In this document: positions 42,136 through 51,552 of the stretch, piece by piece | Position numbering within the stretch: the first letter of the stretch is position 1 | How the letters are laid out: each line of letters begins with the position of its first letter | Notes under the pieces: model-generated | Told to the model about the DNA's origin: nothing | The model's input: only the letters and a program-made list of their open reading frames with translations | The model's database searches: none | Program-made: the position numbers and the translations under genes | Origin: Chitinibacter fontanus | GTDB taxonomy: Bacteria; Pseudomonadota; Gammaproteobacteria; Burkholderiales; Chitinibacteraceae | DNA: 64,000 nt | Assembly: GCF_013423785.1 (NCBI RefSeq) | Contig: NZ_CP058952.1 | Location: 1,949,665-2,013,664 of the forward strand | Direction: 5' to 3'

Positions 42136-42369
42136 TCAGCGCCAGCCGCTGCGCCATTGGGTTTCGTCGGCTAGCTCGCTCCAGTGCAAAGTGAAATGGC
42201 GTTTGCTGAGCACGGCTTCGAGCGTGACGTGTTCAACTTTTTGCGCATCGTCTACGTTCAGCGTCACCTGCACGACGATAAAGTGCTTTTCACGATTTTG
42301 TGGCTGAACTGCGGTCCATTTGGTATTGGCGAGCTTTTTCGGGTGCCAGCTGCGACGCGCTTGAGTCAT
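42136..42369 (-). CDS. TIGR02450-like small Trp-rich protein
   Basis: 77 residues matching, by memory, the small tryptophan-rich family TIGR02450: an N-terminal WHPKKLANTKWTAVQPQNREKHFIV and a C-terminal strand-rich part (HVTLEAVLSKRHFTLHWSEL) ending in W-R-S-G-W-R. Function unknown in the family. Follows the GNAT gene on the same strand by nine bases and probably shares its transcript. Confidence 0.75.
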   Translation of the reverse strand: MTQARRSWHPKKLANTKWTAVQPQNREKHFIVVQVTLNVDDAQKVEHVTLEAVLSKRHFTLHWSELADETQWRSGWR

Positions 42370-42378
42370 GGTGAATGC

Positions 42379-42900
42379 CTATCCATCAATCGGGTGTTCG
42401 GGCGTTTGCAGGGTTTTTTGGTAGAGCGCCAAATCAAGCCAGTGGCCAAATTTGAAGCCAACCTGGGGGAGTATGCCATTGCAGACAAAGCCTAGCTTCT
42501 TGTGTAGTGAAATACTACCTTCATTGCTCGTATCAATAGCACCGATCATGGTGTGCTTTTGCTGTGCTTGCGCGCGTAATATCAATTGCTGCAATAGCTG
42601 CTCACCCAAGCCTTGGCCACGAAATGCACTATCGACATAAATAGCGTGTTCCACGGTGTATTTGAAGGCTGGAAAAGCTCGAAACGGCCCATAGCTTGCA
42701 AAGCCCATTAAGCTGCCGTTGTTGTGTTCAAAACCGATCACTGGAAAATCACCTAGTTGTTTGGCCGCAAACCAGCTTTCCATTTGATCCATATTGCGGG
42801 CTCGGTAATCGTACAGGGCTGTGGAATGCGCAATTGCATCGTTAAAAATAGCCAGAATTGCGGCAGCATGCCGCTCAAACGTACATTCAATCAGGTGCAT
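42379..42900 (-). CDS. GNAT acetyltransferase, phosphinothricin-acetyltransferase-like
   Basis: 173 residues of the GNAT fold: AILAIFNDAIAHSTALYDY near the start, GFASYGPFRAFPAFKYTVEHAIYV, the acetyl-CoA loop RGQGLGEQLLQQL and SISLHKKLGFVCNGILPQVG. This pattern is that of Pat/MnaT-type N-acetyltransferases acting on phosphinothricin, methionine sulfone or similar amino acids; substrate here unproven. ATG 42900 with GGA upstream is preferred over 42984. Lies between the PotD-like gene (50 bases upstream) and the Trp-rich gene. Confidence 0.85.
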   Translation of the reverse strand: MHLIECTFERHAAAILAIFNDAIAHSTALYDYRARNMDQMESWFAAKQLGDFPVIGFEHNNGSLMGFASYGPFRAFPAFKYTVEHAIYVDSAFRGQGLGEQLLQQLILRAQAQQKHTMIGAIDTSNEGSISLHKKLGFVCNGILPQVGFKFGHWLDLALYQKTLQTPEHPIDG

Positions 42901-42950
42901 GATAGATCCAGCAGTTTCTGTTATTTGCAAAGCGTGTAATCTGCTCGGCT

Positions 42951-43961
42951 TTATTTTTTGTGCCCACCGACAATTCGAGCCCACAGATTGGCGCGTTCGG
43001 CCGCATTTTCTACCGGCTCGAGCCAGATGATTTTATGGTTGTCGGCGTTATTAACGGATTCCTGAGTCGTGTTGTTCAAACCTTGCTGGTTTACCAACTG
43101 CTGGCTCATTTCCTTGCCCAAGGTAAAGTTGATCCACGCGTGCGCCAGATTCAAATTTTTGGCACCAGGCAGAATCGCCCAGCAATCGAGCCAGGCCAGA
43201 GCACCTTCGTTCGGAATCACATAGCCAATATCAGCACCGGCTTTTTTGAGTAAAGCGATTTGCTGTCCGCCATAATTGGCATAAATCAGCGCAATGGAAT
43301 TGGTGCGATATAAATCGACCACTTCTTCCGGCGTATTGTAGAACTTGAAAACATTTTGCCGCAGATCGACCAGTTTTCGCGTGGTATTGGCGATTTGCTG
43401 CGGGCTGAGGCGGAACGGATTTGGGTAGCCCAATTGCATGGCGGCTACGCTGAAATTGTGCGCACTGCCATTAAAGGCCAGTACTTTATCGCGGTATTGT
43501 GGATTCCACATCTCGCTCATGGATTTAGGCGGTGTCTTGACCAGCTTGCGGTTATAAATAAGGCCCATTTCAGAGTAGGTGTAGGGCACCGCATACAGCT
43601 GACCATCGCGTGATAGCGCAGTAATTTTGTGAAAACGGGGCAACTGCTTCTTTAGATTCGGGATTTGCGTGCGTTGGATGGGGACTGCCAAACCTTGATC
43701 AATGAAAGTTTGCAAGATGGCTGTATTTAGAGCCAAAACATCATAATTTTGGCCATGATTTTTACTGGCGCGTAACCACAGCTCGTCATCCGCGCCTACC
43801 AGCGTTAGCTCAACCCGCGCATTAAACTTTGCTTCAAATTGCCGCACTTGTTCCGGCTCGGCGTAACCTGGCCAAGCGAGCACACGCAAAACTTCTGCAG
43901 CATGGGCGCTAAGCGCCAGCAGGCTGAGTGTAGCAATCGAAAGTGCTCTGTGGAGCGGCAC
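42951..43961 (-). CDS. PotD-like polyamine/solute-binding protein
   Basis: 336 residues with a signal peptide (1-21, ...LSAHA) and the spermidine/putrescine-binding fold (VLRVLAWPGYAEPEQVRQFEAKFNARVE, YAVPYTYSEMGLIYNRK, ALIYANYGGQQIALLKKAGADIGYVIPNEGALAWLDCWAI). The acidic/aromatic pocket residues of PotD seem partly conserved. It is an orphan: no potA, potB or potC lies nearby. The ligand could be a polyamine, but that is inference from fold. Followed on the same strand by the GNAT gene. Confidence 0.82.
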   Translation of the reverse strand: MPLHRALSIATLSLLALSAHAAEVLRVLAWPGYAEPEQVRQFEAKFNARVELTLVGADDELWLRASKNHGQNYDVLALNTAILQTFIDQGLAVPIQRTQIPNLKKQLPRFHKITALSRDGQLYAVPYTYSEMGLIYNRKLVKTPPKSMSEMWNPQYRDKVLAFNGSAHNFSVAAMQLGYPNPFRLSPQQIANTTRKLVDLRQNVFKFYNTPEEVVDLYRTNSIALIYANYGGQQIALLKKAGADIGYVIPNEGALAWLDCWAILPGAKNLNLAHAWINFTLGKEMSQQLVNQQGLNNTTQESVNNADNHKIIWLEPVENAAERANLWARIVGGHKK

Positions 43962-44173
43962 GGGTTAACCTTATGTTGTTCTGGGGCTTTGATCTTTAGG
44001 GCTATTTCTACTATAGCCGCTGCAATTTTAGCTGGAGATGTGCCGCAGGAGTATCTGTATTTCTGCTTATAGCAGCCGATTGGCGCTGCAAGTGTGAAAT
44101 TGCGCGCACAGACTGCTTGCTCCAATTACAATATCGGCCTTCGCGAAGAACATTGCATGCAAAAGGCCGGATT

Positions 44174-44893
44174 ATGAAAAAAACCTCACTCGATCGTATT
44201 TTACAAAGTCAGGGCTTTGGCTCGCGCAAAGGCTGTCGGGATTTGATCGAAGAAGGCGAGGTCAAAGTCAATGGCGAGCTGGTGACCAAATGGAAGACCG
44301 AGTTCGATCCCGAAGGCTTGCAATTTACGGTGTTTGACGAAGAGTGGGAATACCGCGAAAAAGTCTATCTGGTGCTTAATAAACCTAGCGGCTACGAATG
44401 CTCGCGCAAGCCCACACACCATCCGGCAGTGTTGACGCTGTTCCCCGAAAACATGGAATGGCGCGATGTGCAGCCGGTCGGGCGACTCGATCACGATACC
44501 ACTGGCATGTTGCTGTTGTCGGACGATGGTGCGTTTATTTACGCACAAAGCTCGCCCAAGCGTCATCAGCCCAAAACCTATCTGGCAACGACTGCCGAGC
44601 CAGTGACCGACAAGCTGGTCGCCGATCTGCTGGCTGGTGTGAAGCTGATTGATGAGGACGAGCCCATCGCCGCTGTGTCGGCGGTAAAACGCGGCGATCA
44701 TCAGATCGAGATCGTGCTCGAGCAAGGCAAATATCATCAGGTTAAGCGCATGCTGGCGGCGGCTGGCAACCATTGTGCCGCACTGAGTCGCACTGCGATT
44801 GGCAATTTGCAATTGGCCGATCTGGATTTGGAAGAAGGCGAGTGGCGTTTCTTGACCGAGGCTGAGTTGCAAATTCTGAATAAACAGGATTGA
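44174..44893 (+). CDS. rsuA: 16S rRNA pseudouridine synthase, RsuA type
   Basis: Isomerises uridine in 16S rRNA (U516 in E. coli). 239 residues: an S4 RNA-binding domain (LDRILQSQGFGSRKGCRDLIEEGEVKVNG, 5-33) then the RsuA/RluB-type catalytic domain with Asp106 in GRLDHDTTGMLLLSDDG and the closing GKYHQVKRMLAAAGN. The frame opens at 44117, but ATG 44174 with AAGG upstream begins the S4 domain. RluE/RluF paralogues are alternative assignments; RsuA is preferred by length and S4 domain. Confidence 0.85.
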   Translation: MKKTSLDRILQSQGFGSRKGCRDLIEEGEVKVNGELVTKWKTEFDPEGLQFTVFDEEWEYREKVYLVLNKPSGYECSRKPTHHPAVLTLFPENMEWRDVQPVGRLDHDTTGMLLLSDDGAFIYAQSSPKRHQPKTYLATTAEPVTDKLVADLLAGVKLIDEDEPIAAVSAVKRGDHQIEIVLEQGKYHQVKRMLAAAGNHCAALSRTAIGNLQLADLDLEEGEWRFLTEAELQILNKQD

Positions 44894-44917
44894 TGAGTAT
44901 TGCGTGCTGAGCTTTGT

Positions 44918-44943
44918 GGGTATTGCCCTGTGTGGCAATACCC
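44918..44943. repeat. hairpin after rsuA
   Basis: Perfect 10-bp stem GGGTATTGCC/GGCAATACCC with loop CTGTGT, between two convergent genes and without a T-tract. Confidence 0.7.
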
Positions 44944-44948
44944 GTGAC

Positions 44949-45449
44949 TTATGCTGTGAGCACCTTACGCAGAAATAGTTTGCCTTCCAAGCCGGGGCCA
45001 TACACGTCGGGCAAGCAGCCGCTCGGCAAATAGCCATTTTTCCCGTAAAACGCGATGACATCAAAATCGGCAGGGTAGGTGGATAAGTACAGGCAATAGA
45101 CGTTTTTCCCCGCCAGCCAGTTTTCAACTGTGTGCAGCAATTGCGAGCCCAGCCCTTGCCGTTGATGTTGTGGGCTTACCGCGACTTGTTGAATTTCGGC
45201 GCTTTGCCAACCGCCACACAGATCGCTTGGGCGGGTTTCCAGCCAGACCGAAATCGCACCGGCGGGTGCGCCAGCGGCATTGCGAGCGCCAAAAAATTGC
45301 ACCCCGCAAAATAGCTGTCGTTGGATTTTGGTGGTCAGCCATTGTTGATGCTCGGCGCGCTGGTGATCATAAGCCGTGTATTCGGCGTAACCGATCAATG
45401 GTAAAAATGGCTCGATGGCGGCCCAATCATTCAGTGCTTCGATGTGCAT
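44949..45449 (-). CDS. GNAT-family acetyltransferase
   Basis: 166 residues: an N-terminal helical part (AIEPFLPLIGYAEYTAYDHQ), central strands (GAPAGAISVWLETRPSD, AEIQQVAVSPQ) and the acetyl-CoA pyrophosphate loop HQRQGLGSQLLHTVENWL, then FDVIAFYGKNGYLPSG. Acceptor unknown. It converges on rsuA and is divergent from argH, whose promoter region it borders. Confidence 0.85.
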   Translation of the reverse strand: MHIEALNDWAAIEPFLPLIGYAEYTAYDHQRAEHQQWLTTKIQRQLFCGVQFFGARNAAGAPAGAISVWLETRPSDLCGGWQSAEIQQVAVSPQHQRQGLGSQLLHTVENWLAGKNVYCLYLSTYPADFDVIAFYGKNGYLPSGCLPDVYGPGLEGKLFLRKVLTA

Positions 45450-45661
45450 AATTATTCCTAGTGATGGCTACCATCTTGCCACTCAAACCGGTTGGCTGCG
45501 GGGTTGTTGCGGCATGCTTTGATGCACATCAGGCTGCGGTGCAAGCTTTGTATTGGCTTTGCACCTGAGCGGCCTAGCGTTGGGGCATATACTCTGCGCC
45601 TTATTGCAGTTTTCCCGTATAATCGCTGCTGTTTTTCTTATCCATTCTCGGAAACCTTGCA

Positions 45662-47050
45662 ATGTCTGATTCCGCCAATAAAACCTGGTCTGGCCGTTTT
45701 AACGAGCCTGTGTCTGAGCTAGTTAAACGCTATACCGCTTCGGTCTTTTTTGATAACCGCATGGCCGAAGTCGACATTCAGGGCTCATTGGCACATGCCG
45801 GTATGCTCAATCAAGTGGGCGTATTATCCGATGAAGATTTGCGTGCGATCCAAGGCGGCATGGCCGATATCCTCGACGATATTCGCGCCGGCCGTTTTGA
45901 GTGGAGTCTGGATTTAGAAGACGTACACATGAATATCGAGCGCCGCCTGACCGATAAAATCGGCGACGCTGGTAAGCGCCTGCACACTGGCCGTTCACGT
46001 AATGACCAAGTGGCCACCGATATCCGTCTGTATTTGCGCGGTGCGATTGATGTTTTGCTCGGTTTGGTGCGCGATTTACAGCGCTCGCTGGTGGATCTGG
46101 CCGAGAAAAATGCCAGCACGGTGATGCCTGGCTTCACCCATTTGCAAGTGGCGCAGCCGGTGACCTTTGGCCACCACATGCTCGCTTACGTTGAAATGCT
46201 GGGCCGTGACGCTGAGCGTCTGGCTGATGCGCGTAAACGCGTGAACCGCATGCCTTTGGGCTCGGCAGCACTGGCCGGTACGACTTTCCCAATTGATCGC
46301 ACGATCACCGCTAAATTGCTCGGTTTTGAAGGCATCTGCGAAAACTCGCTCGACGCCGTTTCAGATCGTGACTTTGCGATCGAATTTACCGCCGCCGGCG
46401 CGCTGATCATGACGCACCTGTCGCGCTTGTCGGAAGAATTGATTTTGTGGATGAGCCCACGCTACGGCTTTATCGATATCGCCGATCGCTTCTGCACCGG
46501 CTCATCGATCATGCCGCAAAAGAAAAACCCGGACGTACCTGAATTAGTGCGCGGTAAAACGGGTCGCGTGAATGGCCATTTGGTGGCCTTGCTCACGCTG
46601 ATGAAAGGCCAGCCGCTGGCCTACAACAAAGACAATCAGGAAGATAAAGAAGGCCTGTTTGATACGGTTGATACACTGACCGACACATTGCGCATTTACG
46701 CTGACATGATGCGCGGTATTACCGTGAAGCCAGAAGCGATGGAACGCGCAGCGAAACAAGGTTTTGCGACCGCGACTGACTTGGCCGATTATCTGGTGAA
46801 ACGTGGCTTGCCATTCCGCGATGCGCACGAAGCCGTAGCGCTGGCTGTGCGTTATGCCGAAGAGAAGAAAAAAGACTTGGCTGATCTGACGCTGGTTGAG
46901 CTGAAATCATTCTCGCCATTGATCGAAGACGACGTGCAGCAAGTGCTCACATTGCAAGGCTCGCTCGATGCGCGTAATCACGTTGGCGGTACTGCGCCAT
47001 TCCAAGTCTTGGTGCAAGTGGCTAAATGGCGCGAACGCATCGGCGGCTAA
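45662..47050 (+). CDS. argH: argininosuccinate lyase
   Basis: Last step of arginine synthesis, splitting argininosuccinate to arginine and fumarate. 462 residues, family length. Conserved regions of the fumarase/aspartase superfamily are present: [18 protein letters not shown] near 107, [16 protein letters not shown] with the catalytic His near 163, and the flexible loop [12 protein letters not shown] with catalytic Ser near 280. A perfect TATAAT at 45618-45623 is a likely -10. No other arg gene adjoins. A strong terminator follows. Confidence 0.97.
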   Translation: MSDSANKTWSGRFNEPVSELVKRYTASVFFDNRMAEVDIQGSLAHAGMLNQVGVLSDEDLRAIQGGMADILDDIRAGRFEWSLDLEDVHMNIERRLTDKIGDAGKRLHTGRSRNDQVATDIRLYLRGAIDVLLGLVRDLQRSLVDLAEKNASTVMPGFTHLQVAQPVTFGHHMLAYVEMLGRDAERLADARKRVNRMPLGSAALAGTTFPIDRTITAKLLGFEGICENSLDAVSDRDFAIEFTAAGALIMTHLSRLSEELILWMSPRYGFIDIADRFCTGSSIMPQKKNPDVPELVRGKTGRVNGHLVALLTLMKGQPLAYNKDNQEDKEGLFDTVDTLTDTLRIYADMMRGITVKPEAMERAAKQGFATATDLADYLVKRGLPFRDAHEAVALAVRYAEEKKKDLADLTLVELKSFSPLIEDDVQQVLTLQGSLDARNHVGGTAPFQVLVQVAKWRERIGG

Positions 47051-47065
47051 TCACATTAAGCTTAT

Positions 47066-47097
47066 AAAAACCCCAGACTACGGTCTGGGGTTTTTTA
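47066..47097 (+). terminator. terminator of argH
   Basis: Stem CCCCAGAC/GTCTGGGG, loop TACG, six T's. Confidence 0.92.
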
Positions 47098-47193
47098 TTG
47101 CCAGACCGTCAGCACAAACCGTCAATTAGTTTGGTATTGAAGCTAGGTGGACTATATTGCAACGTGCTTGCAGCAAGGTAAAAGGAGCGGATT

Positions 47194-49428
47194 ATGGGTG
47201 CCGGTTTGGCTGTTGAGTCTCAACGCTCCGAGTTGCAATTGCGCCGCTTGCAGCGGCATTTTCTGATTTTCTTGTGTGCAATTGTCGTGCCAGTATTGGC
47301 GGCATTATGGATGTACAAACATCATATTGAATCCGTCGAGGAGTCGCGTCTGTTGGCTGCGGTGGAATCGCATTCTATGCAGCAGCAGCTAGCTTTTGAG
47401 CAGGTTATCAATGTAGCTACCAGCCATTTACAACGCCTTAGTCTGCAATTTACCGATGCAATGGCTCGCCCAGAGTTGGGTGTGGATGATGCTGTTTGGC
47501 AGCATCTATCGCAATTTGGCGTGCGACGCACTGGCGCGGGGGGTCTAGTGGGTTCCAAGCTGGACCCGTGGTGGCGCGAGCGTTTTGGTGAGCTGTATGT
47601 CAGCTCCAGCGCACCCAAGCAAGCCACGCTGACCAAAGAAATCGCAGCTGCGATGGCGCTATTTCCTGCAATGCACGCGGCGCATCAGGCGCATCCTTTT
47701 TTTCAATGGTCGTATTACTACTCGCCACGGGAAGACTTCTCCAGCATTTATCCGTTTATTGCCGAAAAGGAGTTGATGCAGGCCACAGGCACCAAAACGA
47801 TCGACGAAATGTTGAAAGTGGTGATGGATGCTGGCGGTACCAAGCCAGTGCAAATGATGTCGCCAAATCGCAACCCGCAGCGCGAAAGCCGCTGGACCCA
47901 GCCGTATTACGATGCCGGTGGGAAAGGTGCAATGGTTAGTTTGCTACGTCCCCAGTATTTACAGGATGAATACGTTGGCGTGCTGGGTACGGATGTCACC
48001 TTGCGCATGTTCTCTGAAGTGCTTAAAACTGATGCTAGCTATCTAGGGCACGCCTTGGTGGTGGATTCACTCGGCCATGTCTTGGCCGATGATGCTGGGC
48101 AAGTAATGGAAAGCAAAGATATTTTGAAAGCCAATAATGTCTTGCCTGCCACTTTGACGCAATTACCTTTAGCCAGCATCTTGGCGCAGAAGAAATCGTT
48201 GCAAGGTAATGGTCAATGGCGTTGGCTGGTGTTGCCTTTGCAGGGTAGCCAGTGGCATTTGCTGGTGTATTTTTCCGAACTGGAATTGGAGCAAGCCAAA
48301 GCCAAGCAGGTGGCGAATACCCCGTTTGTGTTGTTGGGGCTGCTGGCATTATTGCTGGGCGCAGCATGGGCTATTTCGTATTTCTTCGCGCTGCCCGCTT
48401 TGCGGTTGGTAGATTTTCTGCGCCGCTTACAAGCTGATCCGCATGTGGAAATGCCGCAAGTGCCTAATGCCTGGCAAGGTGCATTCAGTCAGGTAGCCGC
48501 GACGGCACAGGAGCGAGCTGCGTATTTGACCGAAGTACAAGGCCATTCTGCCCATTTGGAGCACACCGTCGCGCTGCGTACCAGCGAATTGCGTGAAGCC
48601 AATGAGGTGCTACAGCAAACCATTTTGCAGCTGAAAAATACCCAGAAGATGTTGGTGGAATCCGAGAAGATGGCCGCTTTGGGCTCGCTGGTCGCAGGGG
48701 TTGCACATGAGCTCAATACGCCAATCGGGGTAAGTGTCACTATGAGCTCAACACTACAAGAGAAAAACCGTGAGCTTGCCGAGCACATGAGCGCCCAGAC
48801 CTTACGTAAAACCGTGCTGGCTGAATATGTCAATGTTACCGAACAAGGGCTGCAAATTTTGATGCGCAACTTGGAGCAGGCGGCCCAATTGGTGAGCAGC
48901 TTCAAACAGGTTGCCGTTGATCAAACCAGCGATCAGCGGCGGCGTTTTGATCTGGCCGAACTGGTGTTGCAAGTCATGCAAACCATGGGGGTGCTGTACG
49001 GCGACGATAAGCTTAAATCTAATCTGGCCCCCGATTTAGTGTTGGATAGTTTTCCGGGGGCGCTGGTACAGGTACTCAATAATCTGATTGCCAATGCGGA
49101 AACGCATGCCTTTGTTGGGATGGAGGCCGGATTGGTCATGATAGAAGCGCAGCCAGTTGATGAGCAGACTATCCGCTTGAGTGTCCGCGATAATGGGGTC
49201 GGTATTAAGCCTGAACATCTCGCGCATATTTTTGAGCCTTTCTTTACCACTAAACTGGGGCAGGGCGGTTCTGGTCTGGGCTTAAATATTGTTTATAACA
49301 TCGTGCATTCCGTACTGGGTGGAACCATTGAGGTGCATAGTGCGCTGGGCTTGGGGGCCGAGTTTGTTATTACTTTGCCTAGGATCGCGCCTGAGCGCTT
49401 GCCAGAATCAACTCGCGCCTTGGAATAA
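47194..49428 (+). CDS. orphan transmembrane sensor histidine kinase
   Basis: 744 residues. Span 1 (FLIFLCAIVVPVLAALWMY, about 24-43), a large periplasmic sensor of Cache-like type (45-375; PYYDAGGKGAMVSLLRPQYL and YVGVLGTDVTLRMF are Cache hallmarks), span 2 (FVLLGLLALLLGAAWAISYFF, 380-402), a coiled coil, then the kinase. H-box His in VAGVAHELNTPIG near 505, N-box NNLIANAETHAF near 630 and G-boxes DNGVGIKPEH and GSGLGLNIVYNIV. GGAG precedes the ATG. No response regulator is adjacent, so the partner is elsewhere. Confidence 0.9.
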   Translation: MGAGLAVESQRSELQLRRLQRHFLIFLCAIVVPVLAALWMYKHHIESVEESRLLAAVESHSMQQQLAFEQVINVATSHLQRLSLQFTDAMARPELGVDDAVWQHLSQFGVRRTGAGGLVGSKLDPWWRERFGELYVSSSAPKQATLTKEIAAAMALFPAMHAAHQAHPFFQWSYYYSPREDFSSIYPFIAEKELMQATGTKTIDEMLKVVMDAGGTKPVQMMSPNRNPQRESRWTQPYYDAGGKGAMVSLLRPQYLQDEYVGVLGTDVTLRMFSEVLKTDASYLGHALVVDSLGHVLADDAGQVMESKDILKANNVLPATLTQLPLASILAQKKSLQGNGQWRWLVLPLQGSQWHLLVYFSELELEQAKAKQVANTPFVLLGLLALLLGAAWAISYFFALPALRLVDFLRRLQADPHVEMPQVPNAWQGAFSQVAATAQERAAYLTEVQGHSAHLEHTVALRTSELREANEVLQQTILQLKNTQKMLVESEKMAALGSLVAGVAHELNTPIGVSVTMSSTLQEKNRELAEHMSAQTLRKTVLAEYVNVTEQGLQILMRNLEQAAQLVSSFKQVAVDQTSDQRRRFDLAELVLQVMQTMGVLYGDDKLKSNLAPDLVLDSFPGALVQVLNNLIANAETHAFVGMEAGLVMIEAQPVDEQTIRLSVRDNGVGIKPEHLAHIFEPFFTTKLGQGGSGLGLNIVYNIVHSVLGGTIEVHSALGLGAEFVITLPRIAPERLPESTRALE

Positions 49429-49506
49429 GGGTGCCGCATTTTCCGGCCCAGTAATCTGTTTTGCCGATTAGAATAGAGCGCTTTGGCTTAGAGTGCGGAT
49501 CTGCTT

Positions 49507-49968
49507 ATGACGCTGCAATGGCGCTGGTATCGTTTTGCCGATTTTGATGCCTTGACCCTCTTTCAATATCTGCGTTTAAGGCAGGATGTGTTTGTAGTCG
49601 AGCAGAAGTGTGCTTATCCAGATATAGATGAGCTCGATTTGGTGTCCTCGCATTTACTTGGCTGGGATGGAGAACGGATTGCCGCCTGTTTACGTTTGGT
49701 GCCCCCTGGTTTGAAATTTGCCGAGCCCTCATTGGGTCGAGTAATTACCGCAGGCTTTGCCCGAGGTACAGGGGTGGGGCATATGCTAATTAAACAAGGT
49801 TTAATCGGTGCTAGTGAGCAATACCCTGGTCTGGCTAATCGTATTGGCGCTCAGGCGCATTTACAGGCATATTACGGCCGCCATGGATTTGTGACTGTCT
49901 CTGATCAATATGATGAAGATGGCATTCCCCACGTAGATATGTTGTGGAGGAGATCAAGCAATGTTTGA
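49507..49968 (+). CDS. elaA: ElaA-family GNAT acyltransferase
   Basis: 153 residues following the E. coli ElaA pattern: YLRLRQDVFVVEQKCAYPDIDELDLVSSHLLGW at the start, then LGRVITAGFARGTGVGHMLIKQGL (acetyl-CoA loop) and HLQAYYGRHGFVTVSDQYDEDGIPHVDML at the end. Function of the family is unsettled. Its last eight bases overlap the YkgJ-type gene, so the two are translated together. Confidence 0.9.
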   Translation: MTLQWRWYRFADFDALTLFQYLRLRQDVFVVEQKCAYPDIDELDLVSSHLLGWDGERIAACLRLVPPGLKFAEPSLGRVITAGFARGTGVGHMLIKQGLIGASEQYPGLANRIGAQAHLQAYYGRHGFVTVSDQYDEDGIPHVDMLWRRSSNV

Positions 49969-50314
49969 GCAGCGCGACCAGATTCGTTTTTTGCGTACGC
50001 AAATTCCACAGTTTGATTGCATACCAGGCTGCCATGATTGTTGCGGCCCGGTCACTACGTCCAGTGAAGAAATTTCCCGCTTACCCCGTGTCTCTGCAAC
50101 TGTGCGTGCCAAAGCGCTGGAAGAATATAATTGCCCGCATTTAGCTGAGCAAGGCTGTACGGTTTATACCGAGCGACCTTTGATTTGCCGTTTATTTGGC
50201 ACGACGCCCAGTTTGCCATGTCCCCATGGGCGCAGGCCCGCTGCCTTAACTGATCCACGCATCGAGCAATTGATTCAACGCTTCTTTGTTGAAGTGCGCC
50301 AAGTGTTGGTGTGA
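49961..50314 (+). CDS. YkgJ-type cysteine cluster protein
   Basis: 117 residues of the YkgJ/CxxCxxCC family, thought to bind zinc or iron-sulfur. Metal-binding cysteines: FDCIPGCHDCCGP near the start, NCPHLAEQGCTVYTERPLICRLFG in the middle and LPCPHG. No activity is established. ATG 49961 overlaps the elaA end, and transcription probably continues from that gene. Confidence 0.85.
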   Translation: MFEQRDQIRFLRTQIPQFDCIPGCHDCCGPVTTSSEEISRLPRVSATVRAKALEEYNCPHLAEQGCTVYTERPLICRLFGTTPSLPCPHGRRPAALTDPRIEQLIQRFFVEVRQVLV

Positions 50315-50358
50315 TGCATGGCTTGGTGGGAATAACCAATTATCGGAATCTGCGTACT

Positions 50359-50377
50359 TGTAAGTAAATACCTTACA
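50359..50377 (+). promoter_or_regulatory. candidate operator upstream of the oxidoreductase gene
   Basis: Perfect 6-bp inverted repeat TGTAAG-N7-CTTACA, 55 bases before the start of the Gfo/Idh/MocA gene. Could be a protein-binding site; no regulator recognised. Confidence 0.35.
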
Positions 50378-50431
50378 GACAGCCGAGGATGATTTCGTTA
50401 TAAAGTCAAATTTGAATATTTAAGGGCTGCA

Positions 50432-51481
50432 GTGTTGATTACTGAACCTAGTTTGCGCGTGGGCTTGATTGCTTATGGCTATGCGGCCAAGACCTTTCAC
50501 GCGCCATTAATTGATGCCACTGCTGGCCTAAAACTGACTGCGATAGCCACTTCACGTCCAGCTGATGTGATCGCTGATTGGCCTGATATGGTGGTGAAAA
50601 CCGAGCCTGATCGCCTGATTACGCATCCGGGGCTCGATCTGGTGGTGATTGCGACGCCCAACGACACCCATTACCCCCTCGCACGGGCTGCACTGGCAGC
50701 AGGCAAGCATGTGGTGATTGATAAGCCGTTCACGCTTGATTTGCGTGAAGCCGATGATCTGGTTCAACGCGCTGAAGAGGCGGGAAAATTATTATCGGTA
50801 TTTCACAATCGCCGCTGGGATAACGACTTTCTGCATCTTAAATCGCTGCTAGCGCGTAAGGCACTGGGCCGCGTGGTGCAGTTTAACTCCAACTTTGATC
50901 GTTTCCGCCCGCAAGTACGCCAGCGCTGGCGTGAGTCGGATGTGGCTGGCGCGGGGCTGTGGTATGACCTCGGCCCCCATTTGCTCGATCAGGCCCTGCA
51001 ATTGTTTGGGTTGCCTGAGCGTATCAGTGCAGATCTGGCACTGCGTCGAGAAGGTGCGCAAGCGGTTGATGATTTTCAGGTGGTGCTGCATTACCCAGCA
51101 ATGCGGGCGGTGTTATCGGCCAGTACCCTAGTGCACGGCGGTACGCCGCGCTTTCTGGTGCAGGGCACCGAGGCGGCCTATGCGGTTGAAGGGTTGGATT
51201 TGCAGGAAAGCTGGCTCAAGGCCGGCTCCCGTCCTGACCGTGTTGATTGGGGGCATGACTCACGCTATGCGACGCTATATCGCAGCGAAAACGATCAGAT
51301 CAGTAGTGAGCAGCAGGCTTTGCCTGCTGGTGACTATGCGGCCTACTACGCGGGGATTCGTGATGCGATCTGGGGGCGTGCGGCCAACCCAGTGCCTGCC
51401 AGCGAAGCGCGTGATGTGATGTGGCTGCTCGATCTGGCGCGCCAGAGCGCAGCGGAAGGGCGGCAGATTGCAGTGATTTAA
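50432..51481 (+). CDS. Gfo/Idh/MocA family NAD(P)-dependent oxidoreductase
   Basis: 349 residues with an N-terminal Rossmann domain (LRVGLIAYGYAAKTFHAPLI, an G-x-G-x-A variant; VVIATPNDTHYPLARAALAAGKHVVIDKPF) and the C-terminal alpha/beta domain (FHNRRWDNDFLHLKSLL, GLWYDLGPHLLDQALQLFG). The EKP-type catalytic Lys is in VVIDKP near residue 100. YdgJ-like subgroup; sugar or inositol-type substrate unknown. GTG start after AAGGG; ends at a strong terminator. Confidence 0.88.
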   Translation: MLITEPSLRVGLIAYGYAAKTFHAPLIDATAGLKLTAIATSRPADVIADWPDMVVKTEPDRLITHPGLDLVVIATPNDTHYPLARAALAAGKHVVIDKPFTLDLREADDLVQRAEEAGKLLSVFHNRRWDNDFLHLKSLLARKALGRVVQFNSNFDRFRPQVRQRWRESDVAGAGLWYDLGPHLLDQALQLFGLPERISADLALRREGAQAVDDFQVVLHYPAMRAVLSASTLVHGGTPRFLVQGTEAAYAVEGLDLQESWLKAGSRPDRVDWGHDSRYATLYRSENDQISSEQQALPAGDYAAYYAGIRDAIWGRAANPVPASEARDVMWLLDLARQSAAEGRQIAVI

Positions 51482-51495
51482 TGTTTGGAATAGAT

Positions 51496-51529
51496 AAAGG
51501 GGTATATTGCTATACCCCTTTATTTTTTA
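51496..51529. terminator. convergent terminator with an extra hairpin
   Basis: Perfect 11-bp stem AAAGGGGTATA/TATACCCCTTT with loop TTGC and ATTTTTT. A second small hairpin AGTAAAG/CTTTACT (51534-51554) follows up to the patatin stop. Confidence 0.9.
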
Positions 51530-51552
51530 AATGAGTAAAGATATACCCTTTA

